Source: Pseudomonadota bacterium
GTDB lineage: Bacteria > Pseudomonadota > Alphaproteobacteria > Sphingomonadales > Sphingomonadaceae
DNA: 14,183 nt
Assembly: GCA_030271565.1 (NCBI GenBank)
Contig: JARXKR010000042.1
Location: 1 to 14,183, forward strand
Direction: 5' to 3'
The translations under genes were made by a program, and so were the position numbers. This document shows positions 1 through 7,525 of this stretch, one piece after another; position 1 is the first letter of the stretch, and each line of letters starts with the position of its first letter. The notes beneath the pieces were generated by a model. The model saw only the letters and a list, made by a program, of their open reading frames with translations, did no database searches and was not told where the DNA came from.

Positions 1-1
1 A

Positions 2-889
2 GTCGATTTCGTGGTCGATCGCATCGACGCTGTGACGATGACCGGAAACGCACTGGTCTCGCAGCGCGACCTGATGAGCCCCTATGTCTGGCAATCTGCG
101 CCGGGGCAGTTCACCATGCTGGTGCGCGCGGTCCCGCGGCTGGGGGAAGAGGGCGATACCGGCGCGATCTGGTTTGCGGCGAGCGAAGACGGGCTGGCGT
201 TCACGGCCAGCGACACGCCGGTGCTGTCGCCCGGGCCCGGCCCCTCGGACATCGGCGGGTGCGAGGATCCCACCCCGGTTTTGGCGCCCGATGGCAGCGT
301 GGTGGTCTATTATACCGGGGTCGATGCCAGCCGCACCCACGGCGAGATGCTTTATGCCACCGGGCCTTCGGTCGACGCCCTTGAAAAGCGCGGGATCGCG
401 ATGCCCGGCGCGCCTTCGGAGGGCAACCTCAAGGAGGCAACGGTCGACCGGACGACGGACGGCGGCTGGCGGATGTTCTATGAATATGCGCGTGACGAGG
501 CCTCGCTGATCGGCTTGGCTGTCGGCGGCGATGCGGCTGGCCCGTGGCGCCACCTGCCGCAGCCGTTCACCCCGCGCGCCGATGCGTGGGACGCCTGGCA
601 CCTCTCGCCCGGGCCGCTCCTCACCACCGACAAGGACCAGCCGGTGATGTTCTACAACGGCGCGACGCATGACGCGCGCTGGCGGATCGGCTGGATTGCC
701 TTCGATGCCGAATATACCCGCGTAGTCGATCGCTGCATCGAGCCGCTGATCGTCCCGCCGCCGCGCTGCCAGCGGACCGACACCGACATCGCCTTCGCCG
801 CCTCGGTGGTGGTCGTTGGCGAGGAAATCTGGCTGTATTATTCGATCGAGGACACTGACCTGTACCGCGCGATCATTCGTCAGGTTTGA
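2..889 (+). CDS. GH130-like glycosidase/phosphorylase (5' end off the window)
   Basis: The frame is open to the left edge, so the gene probably starts upstream; the first in-window start candidate is GTG at 11. From that GTG, 292 residues are visible, looking like a five-bladed beta-propeller glycoside hydrolase. Hallmarks are GGCEDPTPV (residues 83-91), resembling the GH130/GH43-type EDP motif, KEATVD (141-146), DAWHLSPGPLL (194-204) and a terminal YYSIEDTDLYRA blade (277-288). GH130 enzymes phosphorolyse or hydrolyse beta-mannosides in the cytoplasm; no signal peptide can be judged because the N-terminus is missing. GH130 rather than GH43 is an inference from these motifs, and substrate cannot be read from sequence. 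It converges on ugd with seven bases between stop codons. Confidence is good for the fold and moderate for the family. Confidence 0.75.
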   Translation, partial: VDFVVDRIDAVTMTGNALVSQRDLMSPYVWQSAPGQFTMLVRAVPRLGEEGDTGAIWFAASEDGLAFTASDTPVLSPGPGPSDIGGCEDPTPVLAPDGSVVVYYTGVDASRTHGEMLYATGPSVDALEKRGIAMPGAPSEGNLKEATVDRTTDGGWRMFYEYARDEASLIGLAVGGDAAGPWRHLPQPFTPRADAWDAWHLSPGPLLTTDKDQPVMFYNGATHDARWRIGWIAFDAEYTRVVDRCIEPLIVPPPRCQRTDTDIAFAASVVVVGEEIWLYYSIEDTDLYRAIIRQV

Positions 890-896
890 ACCGCGA

Positions 897-2207
897 TTAT
901 GGCCGCCCGACGCTCGAATAGGCAAAGCCTTTGGCGCGCACTTCGCCGGGGTCATACACATTGCGCAGATCGACCAGCACCGGGGCCTTGGCGATCCGTT
1001 TGATCCGCTCGAAATCGAGCGCGCGGAAGGCGTCCCATTCGGTCACGATCACTACTGCGTCGGAGCCTTCGATTGCGGCATAAGTGTTCGCCGCCATAGT
1101 CACCTCGGGCATCAACGGCTTGGCCAGCTCCATCCCCTCGGGATCGTAGGCGGCGATCTCCACCCCGGCATCGGCCAGCGCGAGGGCAATCGCGATCGAG
1201 GGCGAATCGCGCATGTCGTCGGTGTTGGGCTTGAACGTGAGCCCCAGCATCGCGACCTTCTTGCCGCGCGCAGCGTCGGGGCCGCCCAGCGCCTCGATCA
1301 CCTTGCGGCCCATCGCGCGCTTGCGGCTGTCGTTGACCGCGACCACCGCCTCGACGATCCGGGTCGGGGCTTCGTAATCCTCGGCGGTTTTCAAGAGTGC
1401 GAGCGTGTCTTTGGGAAAGCATGAGCCGCCATAGCCCGGCCCGGCATGGAGGAATTTCGCGCCGATCCGCCCGTCCATCCCGATCCCGCGGCTGACATCC
1501 TGCACGTCCGCGCCGACCTTTTCGCACAGGTCGGCCATCTCGTTGATGAAGGTGATCTTGACCGCGAGGAAGGCGTTGGCGGCGTATTTGATCAATTCCG
1601 ACGTGCGCCGGGAAGTGAATAGGATCGGCGACTTGTTGAGGAACAGCGGGCGATAAACCTCGCGCATGATGCTGCGGGCCCATTCGTCCTCGGTCCCGAT
1701 CACGATCCGGTCGGGATGCTTGAAATCGGCGATTGCCGCGCCTTCGCGGAGGAATTCGGGGTTGGATGCAACCGCGAACTTCACCCCTGGCGCGGCTTCG
1801 CTCAGGATCCGCTCGACCTCGTCGCCGGTGCCGACCGGCACGGTCGACTTGGTCACCACCACCGCGTCGTTCTTGAGCGCTTGGCCCACCTCCTCAGCCA
1901 CCGCATAGACGTAGGACAAATCGGCGTGCCCGTCGCCGCGGCGGCTGGGGGTGCCAACCGCGATGAATATTGCAGCTGCCCCGGCGATGCCTGCGGCGAG
2001 GTCGGTGGTGAACGACAGCCGCCCGGATCTGGCGTTGCTGGTGACCAGTTCGGCCAGCCCCGGCTCAAAGATCGGCATGATCCCGGCTTGCAAGCTGTCG
2101 ATCTTGGCCGGATCCTTGTCGATGCAGACCACGTCGTGGCCGAAATCGGCGAAGCAGGCACCAGAAACCAATCCGACATAGCCCGAGCCGACCATTGCGA
2201 TCTTCAT
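897..2207 (-). CDS. ugd: UDP-glucose 6-dehydrogenase
   Basis: This 436-residue enzyme oxidises UDP-glucose to UDP-glucuronate with two NAD+, in the cytoplasm, feeding exopolysaccharide and glycolipid synthesis. Visible features: an N-terminal Rossmann glycine motif GSGYVG (residues 7-12), NPEFLREG (149-156, with the catalytic Glu), the SELIKYAANAF helix (203-213, with the conserved Lys), and the active-site loop GGSCFPKD (260-267) with nucleophile Cys263. A C-terminal UDP-binding domain includes GLTFKPNTDDMRDSPS. Length is normal for the family. The ATG at 2207 is supported by GGGAG six bases upstream. It lies 16 bp downstream of the metallophosphoesterase gene on the same strand, so co-transcription is likely. 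No terminator is seen before the convergent GH130-like gene. Confidence 0.97.
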   Translation of the reverse strand: MKIAMVGSGYVGLVSGACFADFGHDVVCIDKDPAKIDSLQAGIMPIFEPGLAELVTSNARSGRLSFTTDLAAGIAGAAAIFIAVGTPSRRGDGHADLSYVYAVAEEVGQALKNDAVVVTKSTVPVGTGDEVERILSEAAPGVKFAVASNPEFLREGAAIADFKHPDRIVIGTEDEWARSIMREVYRPLFLNKSPILFTSRRTSELIKYAANAFLAVKITFINEMADLCEKVGADVQDVSRGIGMDGRIGAKFLHAGPGYGGSCFPKDTLALLKTAEDYEAPTRIVEAVVAVNDSRKRAMGRKVIEALGGPDAARGKKVAMLGLTFKPNTDDMRDSPSIAIALALADAGVEIAAYDPEGMELAKPLMPEVTMAANTYAAIEGSDAVVIVTEWDAFRALDFERIKRIAKAPVLVDLRNVYDPGEVRAKGFAYSSVGRP

Positions 2208-2213
2208 GCGATA

Positions 2214-2218
2214 CTCCC
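2214..2218 (-). promoter_or_regulatory. Ribosome binding site of ugd
   Basis: On the minus strand this reads GGGAG, six bases before the ATG at 2207. It fixes the ugd start and lies in the 16-bp gap after the metallophosphoesterase stop codon. Confidence 0.6.
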
Positions 2219-2223
2219 GCTAT

Positions 2224-3024
2224 TCATGCCAAATCCCGCGTCGTGGCGGTGATCGTGCCATCGTTGTCGCGCACTTCGACCAGCCAGCGCTGGGTGCCTT
2301 GCAGACCCAGCGCGGTCAAGCGGCCCGAGCGGTAGGCACCGGTATCGAGCCCGATGCGGTTGCGGCGGACCTGCGGCTTGTCGGTAATCGTGTGGCCGTG
2401 GACCACGACCGGGCCAAAGCTGCCATCGTGCGACAGGAACGGTTCGCGAATCCAGCGCAGGTCGCTGAGTTTCTGGTCATCGAGCGGCGCGTCGGGGTGC
2501 ACCCCGGCATGAACGAACAGGTAATCGCCGATAGCCACGCTATCCTCGAACGAGCGGATGAAGTCGATGTCCGCGTCCGGAATGGCCGCCAGCATCAGCT
2601 CGCGCGCGCCGGCGAGGTCGGCGCGGTGGTACTGGTCAGGTTCGGCGAGATAGGACAGCACGGTCTCGCGCCCGCCGAAGCGCAGGAACTGACGCATGAC
2701 CTCGTCGCTGTCGAATGCCTGGAGCAGCATTTCCTCGTGGTTGCCCAGCAGGATGCGCACCGCGCGCTGCCCGCGCCAGGTTCGCGCCGCAGCAATTACT
2801 CCGGCACTGTCGGGTCCGCGGTCGACCAGATCGCCGAGCAGGATGATCGTGGTCTCGGCCGGACGGCTGGCCGCATCGTCGGCATCGATCGCCGCGATCA
2901 TTGCCTCAAGCAGATCGAGCCGGCCATGTACGTCGCCCACTGCATAGACCCGCTCACCCGGCGGAATGGCGGGCAGCGGGCCGCTGGATGCAGGGCCGAA
3001 CAAGGAGCGGAAGCGGTTGAGCAT
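2224..3024 (-). CDS. PPP-type metallophosphoesterase (serine/threonine phosphatase or ApaH-like)
   Basis: Calcineurin-like two-metal phosphoesterase of 266 residues with the full signature set: GDVHG (30-34), GDLVDRG (64-70), GNHE (94-97), FVHAG (170-174) and VVHGHT (207-212). These supply the His, Asp and Asn ligands of the di-metal site. It is cytosolic, with no signal peptide. The family includes bacterial PPP protein phosphatases (PrpA/PrpE-like) and symmetrical Ap4A hydrolases, and motifs alone do not separate these. The frame is open upstream to 3204, but the extra 60 residues are basic and unlike the family, whereas ATG 3024 puts the metal motifs at the usual distance from the N-terminus. 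The Shine-Dalgarno is weak. The gene sits 16 bp upstream of ugd; a link to sugar-nucleotide metabolism is only contextual. Confidence 0.88.
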   Translation of the reverse strand: MLNRFRSLFGPASSGPLPAIPPGERVYAVGDVHGRLDLLEAMIAAIDADDAASRPAETTIILLGDLVDRGPDSAGVIAAARTWRGQRAVRILLGNHEEMLLQAFDSDEVMRQFLRFGGRETVLSYLAEPDQYHRADLAGARELMLAAIPDADIDFIRSFEDSVAIGDYLFVHAGVHPDAPLDDQKLSDLRWIREPFLSHDGSFGPVVVHGHTITDKPQVRRNRIGLDTGAYRSGRLTALGLQGTQRWLVEVRDNDGTITATTRDLA

Positions 3025-3045
3025 GGCACGGTTGTCTAGGGCGCG

Positions 3046-3074
3046 CCTATAGTGCGACGTCGATGAATGAACAA
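3046..3074 (-). promoter_or_regulatory. Candidate sigma-70-type promoter for metallophosphoesterase-ugd
   Basis: On the minus strand there is a -35-like TTGTTC (3074-3069), exactly 17 bases, then a -10-like TATAGG (3051-3046). Transcription would start near 3039, giving a leader of about 15 nt before ATG 3024. Found by eye only, with no conservation evidence. Confidence 0.4.
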
Positions 3075-3145
3075 CTACGGAGAGGTTCGGTTGCATCGGG
3101 CGTGACCGCAAAACCACACCGTGCACGCGATGGTTCAATTTGCTC

Positions 3146-3193
3146 TTGTGCATTGCAGCAAAGTTGTGCAGTGCCGCCCCAGCGCAGCATGAT
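3146..3193 (+). promoter_or_regulatory. Candidate promoter/operator region of the porin gene
   Basis: The heptamer TTGTGCA occurs twice, at 3146-3152 and 3164-3170, 18 bases apart start to start. An inverted pair TTTGCT (3139-3144) and AGCAAA (3157-3162) overlaps the first copy. The second copy could serve as a -35 element (TTGTGC) with an 18-base spacer to CATGAT (3188-3193) as a weak -10. Transcript start would be near 3200 and the leader about 68 nt. This is an inference from spacing; no regulator can be named. Confidence 0.28.
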
Positions 3194-3254
3194 TGTTTCC
3201 GCAAACGAGAAACGACTGCGGCGCGCAGGTGGGACGAAGCAACCGCAATCCTTT

Positions 3255-3260
3255 AAGGAA
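3255..3260 (+). promoter_or_regulatory. Ribosome binding site of the porin gene
   Basis: AAGGAA lies seven bases before ATG 3268. It selects this start over the upstream in-frame ATG at 3193, and leaves a clean signal peptide at the N-terminus. Confidence 0.7.
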
Positions 3261-3267
3261 GATTGAT

Positions 3268-4095
3268 ATGCTCACGTCCATGCGCGGCCTGATTGCCGCT
3301 TCGCTGATCGCTGCCACTGCTTTTGCAGCCACCCCTGCCTTCGCCGACGAAACCGATCCGCCCAGCGACTTCACCGTCACCGGCACCGCAGCGATCGTTT
3401 CGCAATACCGCTTCCGCGGCCTCTCGCAGTCGAACAACCAACCGGTTGTTCAGGGCTCGATCACCGTCAGCCACTCCTCGGGCTTCTACGTTTCGGCCTG
3501 GGGATCGAGCGCCTCTTCGAATGGCTTCATCGACAGCCCGATCGATATTGGCGGTACCGAAATCGACGTATACGGCGGCTTCGCCAAGGAACTCGGTAGC
3601 TCGGGCGTCAAGGTCGATCTGGGCGTCTATGGCTACATCTACCCGGGCTCGGCCAACACCAACGGCGGGCAGAACAGCAATTATGTCGAAGTCTATGGCT
3701 CGCTAGCCAAAACCGTCGGCCCGGTTGCGGCCAAGGTCGGGGTCTATTACGCTCCGCCGCAGAAGGTCTTTAACCTCAACGTATTCTCGCCGACCCGCAA
3801 CAACACCTACGTCTATGGAGAGCTTAGCTCGGGCATTCCCGGCACGCCGCTTTCGATCCATAGCCACCTCGGCCACACCGGCGGCGGGTTCGACTATGTG
3901 AAGCCGTACATCGATTATTCGGTCGGGGTCAGCTACACGTGGAAGGCGCTGACGCTCGATGCCTCGCTGGTCGGCACCAACGTCTCGCGCAACGATGTCA
4001 TCAGCCGGGTTTGCGGCGCGTCGCTAGGTTGCCAGAACTATTTCTACCGTCCGGCCAAGTCGGTCGGCGTGGTTTCGCTGACTGCCGCATTCTAA
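3268..4095 (+). CDS. TorF-family putative porin (Gcw_chp/TIGR02001 type)
   Basis: A 275-residue secreted beta-barrel protein. Residues 1-26 form a Sec signal peptide with a hydrophobic core (LIAASLIAATAFA) and a likely signal peptidase I site PAFA|DE. The mature start, FTVTGTAAIVSQYRFRGLSQS, resembles the conserved opening of the Gcw_chp/TorF family (fTVsgnv...s.Y.fRGiSqs). Alternating aromatic and small-residue strands follow, and the chain ends in Phe (LTAAF), as expected for BamA-dependent outer-membrane insertion. Two cysteines near the C-terminus (RVCGASLGC) could form a disulfide in a surface loop. The transported substrate is not known. The gene has its own ribosome binding site and is followed by a strong terminator, so it is probably monocistronic. 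An upstream in-frame ATG at 3193 would bury the signal peptide and is rejected. Confidence 0.9.
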   Translation: MLTSMRGLIAASLIAATAFAATPAFADETDPPSDFTVTGTAAIVSQYRFRGLSQSNNQPVVQGSITVSHSSGFYVSAWGSSASSNGFIDSPIDIGGTEIDVYGGFAKELGSSGVKVDLGVYGYIYPGSANTNGGQNSNYVEVYGSLAKTVGPVAAKVGVYYAPPQKVFNLNVFSPTRNNTYVYGELSSGIPGTPLSIHSHLGHTGGGFDYVKPYIDYSVGVSYTWKALTLDASLVGTNVSRNDVISRVCGASLGCQNYFYRPAKSVGVVSLTAAF

Positions 4096-4119
4096 GCAAA
4101 GAGCGAATGCAGATGGAAT

Positions 4120-4156
4120 GGCCCGCGCCGGTATGTCCGGTGCGGGCCTTTCGTTT
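4120..4156 (+). terminator. Intrinsic terminator after the porin gene
   Basis: A 12-bp stem (4120-4131 with 4137-4148, including one G-T pair) encloses the 5-nt loop TATGT and is followed by TTTCGTTT. It begins 25 bases after the porin stop codon and ends 28 bases before gloA, so it separates the two transcription units unless there is read-through. Confidence 0.85.
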
Positions 4157-4183
4157 GTGCGGTGGCTGGGCTAGCCTGCGCCG

Positions 4184-4603
4184 ATGACCAAATTCCTCCA
4201 CAGCATGATCCGCGTGTCCGACCCGGCGGCGACGATCGCGTTTTTCGAACTGATCGGGGTGCATGAACTACGCCGCTTTTCGAGCGAGCAGGGCCGCTTC
4301 ACGCTGATCTTCCTTGCTGCGCCGGGCGAGGAAGGTGTGGCTGAGGTCGAGCTGACCCACAACTGGGACCCCGAGCCTTACACTGGCGGACGCAATTTCG
4401 GGCATCTCGCCTACCGGGTCGAGGACATCTACGCGACTTGCGCCGCGCTTGCGGCGGCCGGCCATACCATCCATCGCCCGCCGCGCGACGGGCATATGGC
4501 TTTCGCCAAAAGCCCCGACGGGATTTCAGTCGAACTGCTGCAGGACGGCAACCTGCCTCCGGCCGAACCCTGGGCGAGCATGCCCAACACAGGCACCTGG
4601 TAG
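4184..4603 (+). CDS. gloA: Lactoylglutathione lyase (glyoxalase I), VOC fold
   Basis: This 139-residue protein converts the methylglyoxal-glutathione hemithioacetal to S-lactoylglutathione in the cytosol. It shows the paired beta-alpha-beta-beta-beta VOC modules. The four metal ligands fall at or near family positions: His6 (KFLHSMIRVSD), Glu56 (VELTHNW), His74 (FGHLAYRVED) and Glu117 (SVELLQD). The ELTHNW and GHLAYRV strings match the bacterial Ni/Co-type enzyme closely, and the short length lacks the eukaryotic Zn-type insertions. Its stop codon is 10 bp before nhaD, suggesting co-transcription. No clear promoter is seen in the 27 bases after the upstream terminator, so its transcription source is open. 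Confidence 0.93.
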   Translation: MTKFLHSMIRVSDPAATIAFFELIGVHELRRFSSEQGRFTLIFLAAPGEEGVAEVELTHNWDPEPYTGGRNFGHLAYRVEDIYATCAALAAAGHTIHRPPRDGHMAFAKSPDGISVELLQDGNLPPAEPWASMPNTGTW

Positions 4604-4613
4604 TCCACCGCGC

Positions 4614-5894
4614 ATGACCGCACTGCTCGTCGCGCTGTTCGTGCTCACCTACTTGGCGATCGCGTTCGAAGAGCTGCTCAAAGTCAACAAGTCGGCCACC
4701 GCGCTGATCGGGGCAGGTGTGCTGTGGACCCTTTGGGCAGTTTCCGGGGCTGGGCACGAGGCGAATAACCAGCTGTCCGAAACGTTGATCGGCACCGCGC
4801 AAATCGCCTTCTTCCTGATGGGTGCGATGACCGTGGTCGAGGTGATCGATACCCATGGCGGGTTCGAGATTGTAACCCGGCAGATCCGCGCACGCAGCTT
4901 GGTCGCGCTGATCTGGATCGTCTGCGCGGTGACCTTTTTCCTCAGCGCGATCCTCGATAACCTGACTACCACGATCGTCATGGTTGCACTGGTGCGGCAG
5001 CTGGTCGGCCCGCGCGAGGACCGGCTCTACCTGGCCGGGCTGGTGGTGATCGCCGCCAATGCCGGCGGGGCCTGGTCGCCGATGGGCGATGTCACCACGA
5101 CCATGTTGTGGATCGGCGGGCAAGTCAGCGCGGCGGCTATTGCCACCAAACTGATCTTGCCCTCGCTGGTCAACCTCGCCGCTCCGCTCGCGGTGGTAAG
5201 CTGGGTGCTGCGCGGCCGGACGGTCCTCGCGCCCGAGCGCATGCCCACCGAGCCGGGCGGGCCCAGCACATTCGAGCGCAATCTCATCTTCGCGCTGGGG
5301 ATCGGGGTGCTGCTGGCAGTGCCGGTGTTCAAGGCGATCACCCATCTGCCGCCGTGGCTGGGGATTCTGCTCGGGCTGGGGCTGCTGTGGGCGGCGGCCG
5401 ACCTGATCCACCGGGGCAAGCCGCCCGAACAGCGCCGCGGCATGGTGATTGCCGATGCGCTGACCCGGATTGACTTGTCGGCGGTCATTTTCTTTGCCGG
5501 GATCCTGCTTGCGGTGGGCGTGCTCGAACATGCCGGGGTGCTGGCTGCATTGGCCGCCTGGCTCGATCGGGCGATTGGCCGGCTCGACGTGATCGTCATG
5601 CTGTTCGGGCTGCTTTCGGCGGTGGTCGACAACGTGCCTGTAGTCGCGGCGGCGATGGGGATGTACCCGCTCGCCCAGCATCCGGCCGATAGCTTCCTGT
5701 GGGAATTCATGGCCTATTGCGCCGGTACCGGAGGATCGATCCTGATCATCGGTTCGGCCGCGGGGGTCGCGGCGATGAGCATCGAGAAGATCGAATTCTT
5801 CTGGTATCTGCGCAAGTTCAGCCTGCTCGCGCTGCTGGGCTATCTCGCCGGCGCTGCAGTCTATATCGCCCAAGCGGCGATGCTCGCCGGATAA
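4614..5894 (+). CDS. nhaD: Na+/H+ antiporter, NhaD type
   Basis: A 426-residue polytopic inner-membrane protein of the ion transporter (ArsB/NhaD) superfamily. Hydrophobic segments run throughout, with the family's two inverted-topology signatures: SAILDNLTTTIVM (111-123) followed by NAGGAWSPMGDVTTTMLW (149-166) in the first half, and AVVDNVPVVAAAMGMY (336-351) followed by CAGTGGSILIIGSAAG (369-384) in the second. The two DN motifs are probable cation-site residues. NhaD exchanges cytoplasmic Na+ or Li+ for external H+. The start is ATG 4614, ten bases after the gloA stop; an upstream extension in frame to 4449 overlaps gloA and is not membrane-like. Adjacency to gloA hints at a shared stress role. 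An antisense open frame across the gene is a composition artefact. Confidence 0.92.
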   Translation: MTALLVALFVLTYLAIAFEELLKVNKSATALIGAGVLWTLWAVSGAGHEANNQLSETLIGTAQIAFFLMGAMTVVEVIDTHGGFEIVTRQIRARSLVALIWIVCAVTFFLSAILDNLTTTIVMVALVRQLVGPREDRLYLAGLVVIAANAGGAWSPMGDVTTTMLWIGGQVSAAAIATKLILPSLVNLAAPLAVVSWVLRGRTVLAPERMPTEPGGPSTFERNLIFALGIGVLLAVPVFKAITHLPPWLGILLGLGLLWAAADLIHRGKPPEQRRGMVIADALTRIDLSAVIFFAGILLAVGVLEHAGVLAALAAWLDRAIGRLDVIVMLFGLLSAVVDNVPVVAAAMGMYPLAQHPADSFLWEFMAYCAGTGGSILIIGSAAGVAAMSIEKIEFFWYLRKFSLLALLGYLAGAAVYIAQAAMLAG

Positions 5895-6085
5895 TTTACG
5901 CCGGGGCCAACTCGACAAGGTATCGCAGTCGACAGGCATTCATTTGTGGTCACCGTAGTTAATTCGTCTTAGTAAAGCTGCGATGAATTGCGCTATTTCG
6001 GATTATATGCCGAACGCGTTGCACAGGCTATGCTTTGCCGATAGGCTGACTGTTCTTAGGAAAGAATCAGGGGCGGGCATCCGGC
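5895..6085. other. Intergenic region nhaD to glycosyltransferase gene
   Basis: This 191-bp stretch is visibly more AT-rich than the flanking genes, as expected for a promoter region. No intrinsic terminator is visible after nhaD and no small coding frame is convincing. The best promoter candidate is annotated separately at 6019-6047. Confidence 0.5.
6019..6047 (+). promoter_or_regulatory. Candidate promoter of the NfrB/NfrA-like module
   Basis: A -35-like TTGCAC (6019-6024), a 17-base spacer, and a -10-like TAGGCT (6042-6047). The predicted start near 6054 would give a leader of about 32 nt before ATG 6086. Spacing is ideal but hexamer matches are partial, so confidence is low. Confidence 0.33.
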
Positions 6086-7525
6086 ATGATGGGGGCAACA
6101 ACAGCAGCATGGACGGCGCTTGACTGGCTGCTGCTGGTTGAGCGCGAACTGCTCGCGTTCGCTGCTTTCTGGTTTTGCATCGGCCTGCTTGACGAACTCG
6201 CAGTCGACTTTGCCTGGATCGGGCTCAAGCTGACTGGCAAAGCCCGCACTCCGCGCCTGCCCGTCGGCTATGGGGCGGAGCCGCTGTCGGGTAGGGCGGC
6301 GGTGCTGATCCCGGCTTTCCGCGAAAGCCAGGTCATTGGCGCGACGATCACGCACATGCTCAAGGCTTGGCCGCAGCGCGAACTGACGATCTATGTCGGA
6401 TGCTACCGCAACGATGCAGCGACACTGACGGCGGCAATGGTTGCGGCGAGCAGCTATCCCCGGGTCCGGCTGGTCACGCTGGCTGCGGCAGGCCCGACCA
6501 CCAAGGCCGATTGCCTCAACCGGCTGTACCGCGCGATGGCCGCTGACGAGGCGCGACTGGCGCGGCGCTATGCGACGATCGTGCTCCACGATGCCGAGGA
6601 CATGGTCCACCCCTGCGCGCTGCAGGTGATCGACGCGGCGCTGGTGCTGCGCGATTTCGTCCAGCTGCCCGTGCGCCCCGAGCAGCAGCCGCACTCGCGC
6701 TGGATTGCCGGGCACTACTCGGACGAATTTGCCGAAAGCCACGCCAAGGGACTGGTAGTGCGCGGTGCGCTCGGCGGAGCATTGCCTGCGGCCGGGGTCG
6801 GCTGCGGTTTCTCCCGCGCCGCACTCGGCGATCTCGCGGATCGCCGCGCCGCCGATGGTGAGGCCGGACCCTTCGCCCCCGAATGCCTGACCGAAGATTA
6901 CGAACTGGGCTTGGTCATGTCGAGCGAAGGGCGCGGCAGCGCTTTCCTGCGGCTGCGTGACGATGCCGGGGCCTTGGTTGCGACGCGCAGCTACTTCCCC
7001 AATCGGCTCGACGCAGCGGTGCGGCAGAAGACCCGTTGGGTTCACGGCATCGCTTTCCAGGGGTGGGACCGGATGGGCTGGAGCCTGCACCCGGTCGACG
7101 TGTGGATGGCGCTGCGCGACCGGCGCGGGCCGCTGACCGCGCTGGTGCTGGCTTCGGCCTACCTGCTGCTCGCGCTCGATGCGGTGCTGCTGGTGTTGCA
7201 CGCATTGGGCAAGGTCGATGTCTTGCCGTTGTCGCAGCCGCTGCGTTGGATGCTGCTCGCCAGTTTCGGCGGATTTGTCTGGCGCGCCGCGTCGCGCGCA
7301 CTGTTCACGACGCGCGAATATGGCTGGCGTGAAGGGGTGCTGTCGGTCTTGCGGATCCCGGTTGCCAACGTAATCGCGATCATGGCCGGCCGCCGTGCAA
7401 TGACGGCCTATTTCCGCTCGCTGCAGGACGGCACGGTGGTGTGGGACAAGACCGTCCACGACGCCCACCCGGCGACCGCGTCGCTCGGGCGAGCCGCTGC
7501 CGCGCTCCAGGCGGTGCAGGCTTGA
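6086..7525 (+). CDS. NfrB-like membrane glycosyltransferase family 2 protein
   Basis: This 479-residue protein resembles the glycosyltransferase half of NfrB, the inner-membrane partner in the phage N4 receptor system, which makes and exports a surface glycan in E. coli. An N-terminal membrane helix (about 21-46) precedes a GT-A domain: AAVLIPAFRES (71-81), the metal/nucleotide motif HDAEDMVHP (168-176), LTEDYELG (268-275) and a processive-enzyme QxxRW box, QKTRW (314-318). C-terminal membrane helices follow at about 350-373, 386-406 and 420-435. E. coli NfrB is much longer because of a C-terminal MshEN (c-di-GMP-binding) region, and no such region exists here. The sugar substrate is unknown. 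The stop overlaps the TTG start of the next gene, so the pair is translationally coupled. ATG 6089 is an equally possible start. Confidence 0.87.
   Translation: MMGATTAAWTALDWLLLVERELLAFAAFWFCIGLLDELAVDFAWIGLKLTGKARTPRLPVGYGAEPLSGRAAVLIPAFRESQVIGATITHMLKAWPQRELTIYVGCYRNDAATLTAAMVAASSYPRVRLVTLAAAGPTTKADCLNRLYRAMAADEARLARRYATIVLHDAEDMVHPCALQVIDAALVLRDFVQLPVRPEQQPHSRWIAGHYSDEFAESHAKGLVVRGALGGALPAAGVGCGFSRAALGDLADRRAADGEAGPFAPECLTEDYELGLVMSSEGRGSAFLRLRDDAGALVATRSYFPNRLDAAVRQKTRWVHGIAFQGWDRMGWSLHPVDVWMALRDRRGPLTALVLASAYLLLALDAVLLVLHALGKVDVLPLSQPLRWMLLASFGGFVWRAASRALFTTREYGWREGVLSVLRIPVANVIAIMAGRRAMTAYFRSLQDGTVVWDKTVHDAHPATASLGRAAAALQAVQA
7509..7514 (+). promoter_or_regulatory. Ribosome binding site for the TTG start at 7522
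   Basis: AGGCGG lies inside the 3' end of the glycosyltransferase gene, seven bases before TTG 7522. It supports this rare start codon and translational coupling. Confidence 0.5.

Noticed and set aside
3025..3204. N-terminal extension of the metallophosphoesterase to a start at 3204
   Set aside because: The extra 60 residues are not domain-like, and the extension would run over the candidate promoter at 3046-3074. ATG 3024 gives a family-typical N-terminus.
4299..5939. Very long minus-strand open frame (546 codons) antisense to gloA and nhaD
   Set aside because: The product is rich in His, Gln, Arg, Asp and Pro with no domain-like pattern, typical of antisense reading of GC-rich membrane-protein genes. 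The plus strand has unmistakable glyoxalase and NhaD motifs.
5959..5972. Possible CtrA box TTAA-TTCGTC-TTAG upstream of the glycosyltransferase gene
   Set aside because: The spacer is six bases rather than seven and one half-site is imperfect, so it was not called.
6056..7468. Minus-strand open frame (470 codons) antisense to the glycosyltransferase gene
   Set aside because: Same low-complexity His/Arg/Gln composition; the plus-strand gene carries GT2 motifs throughout.
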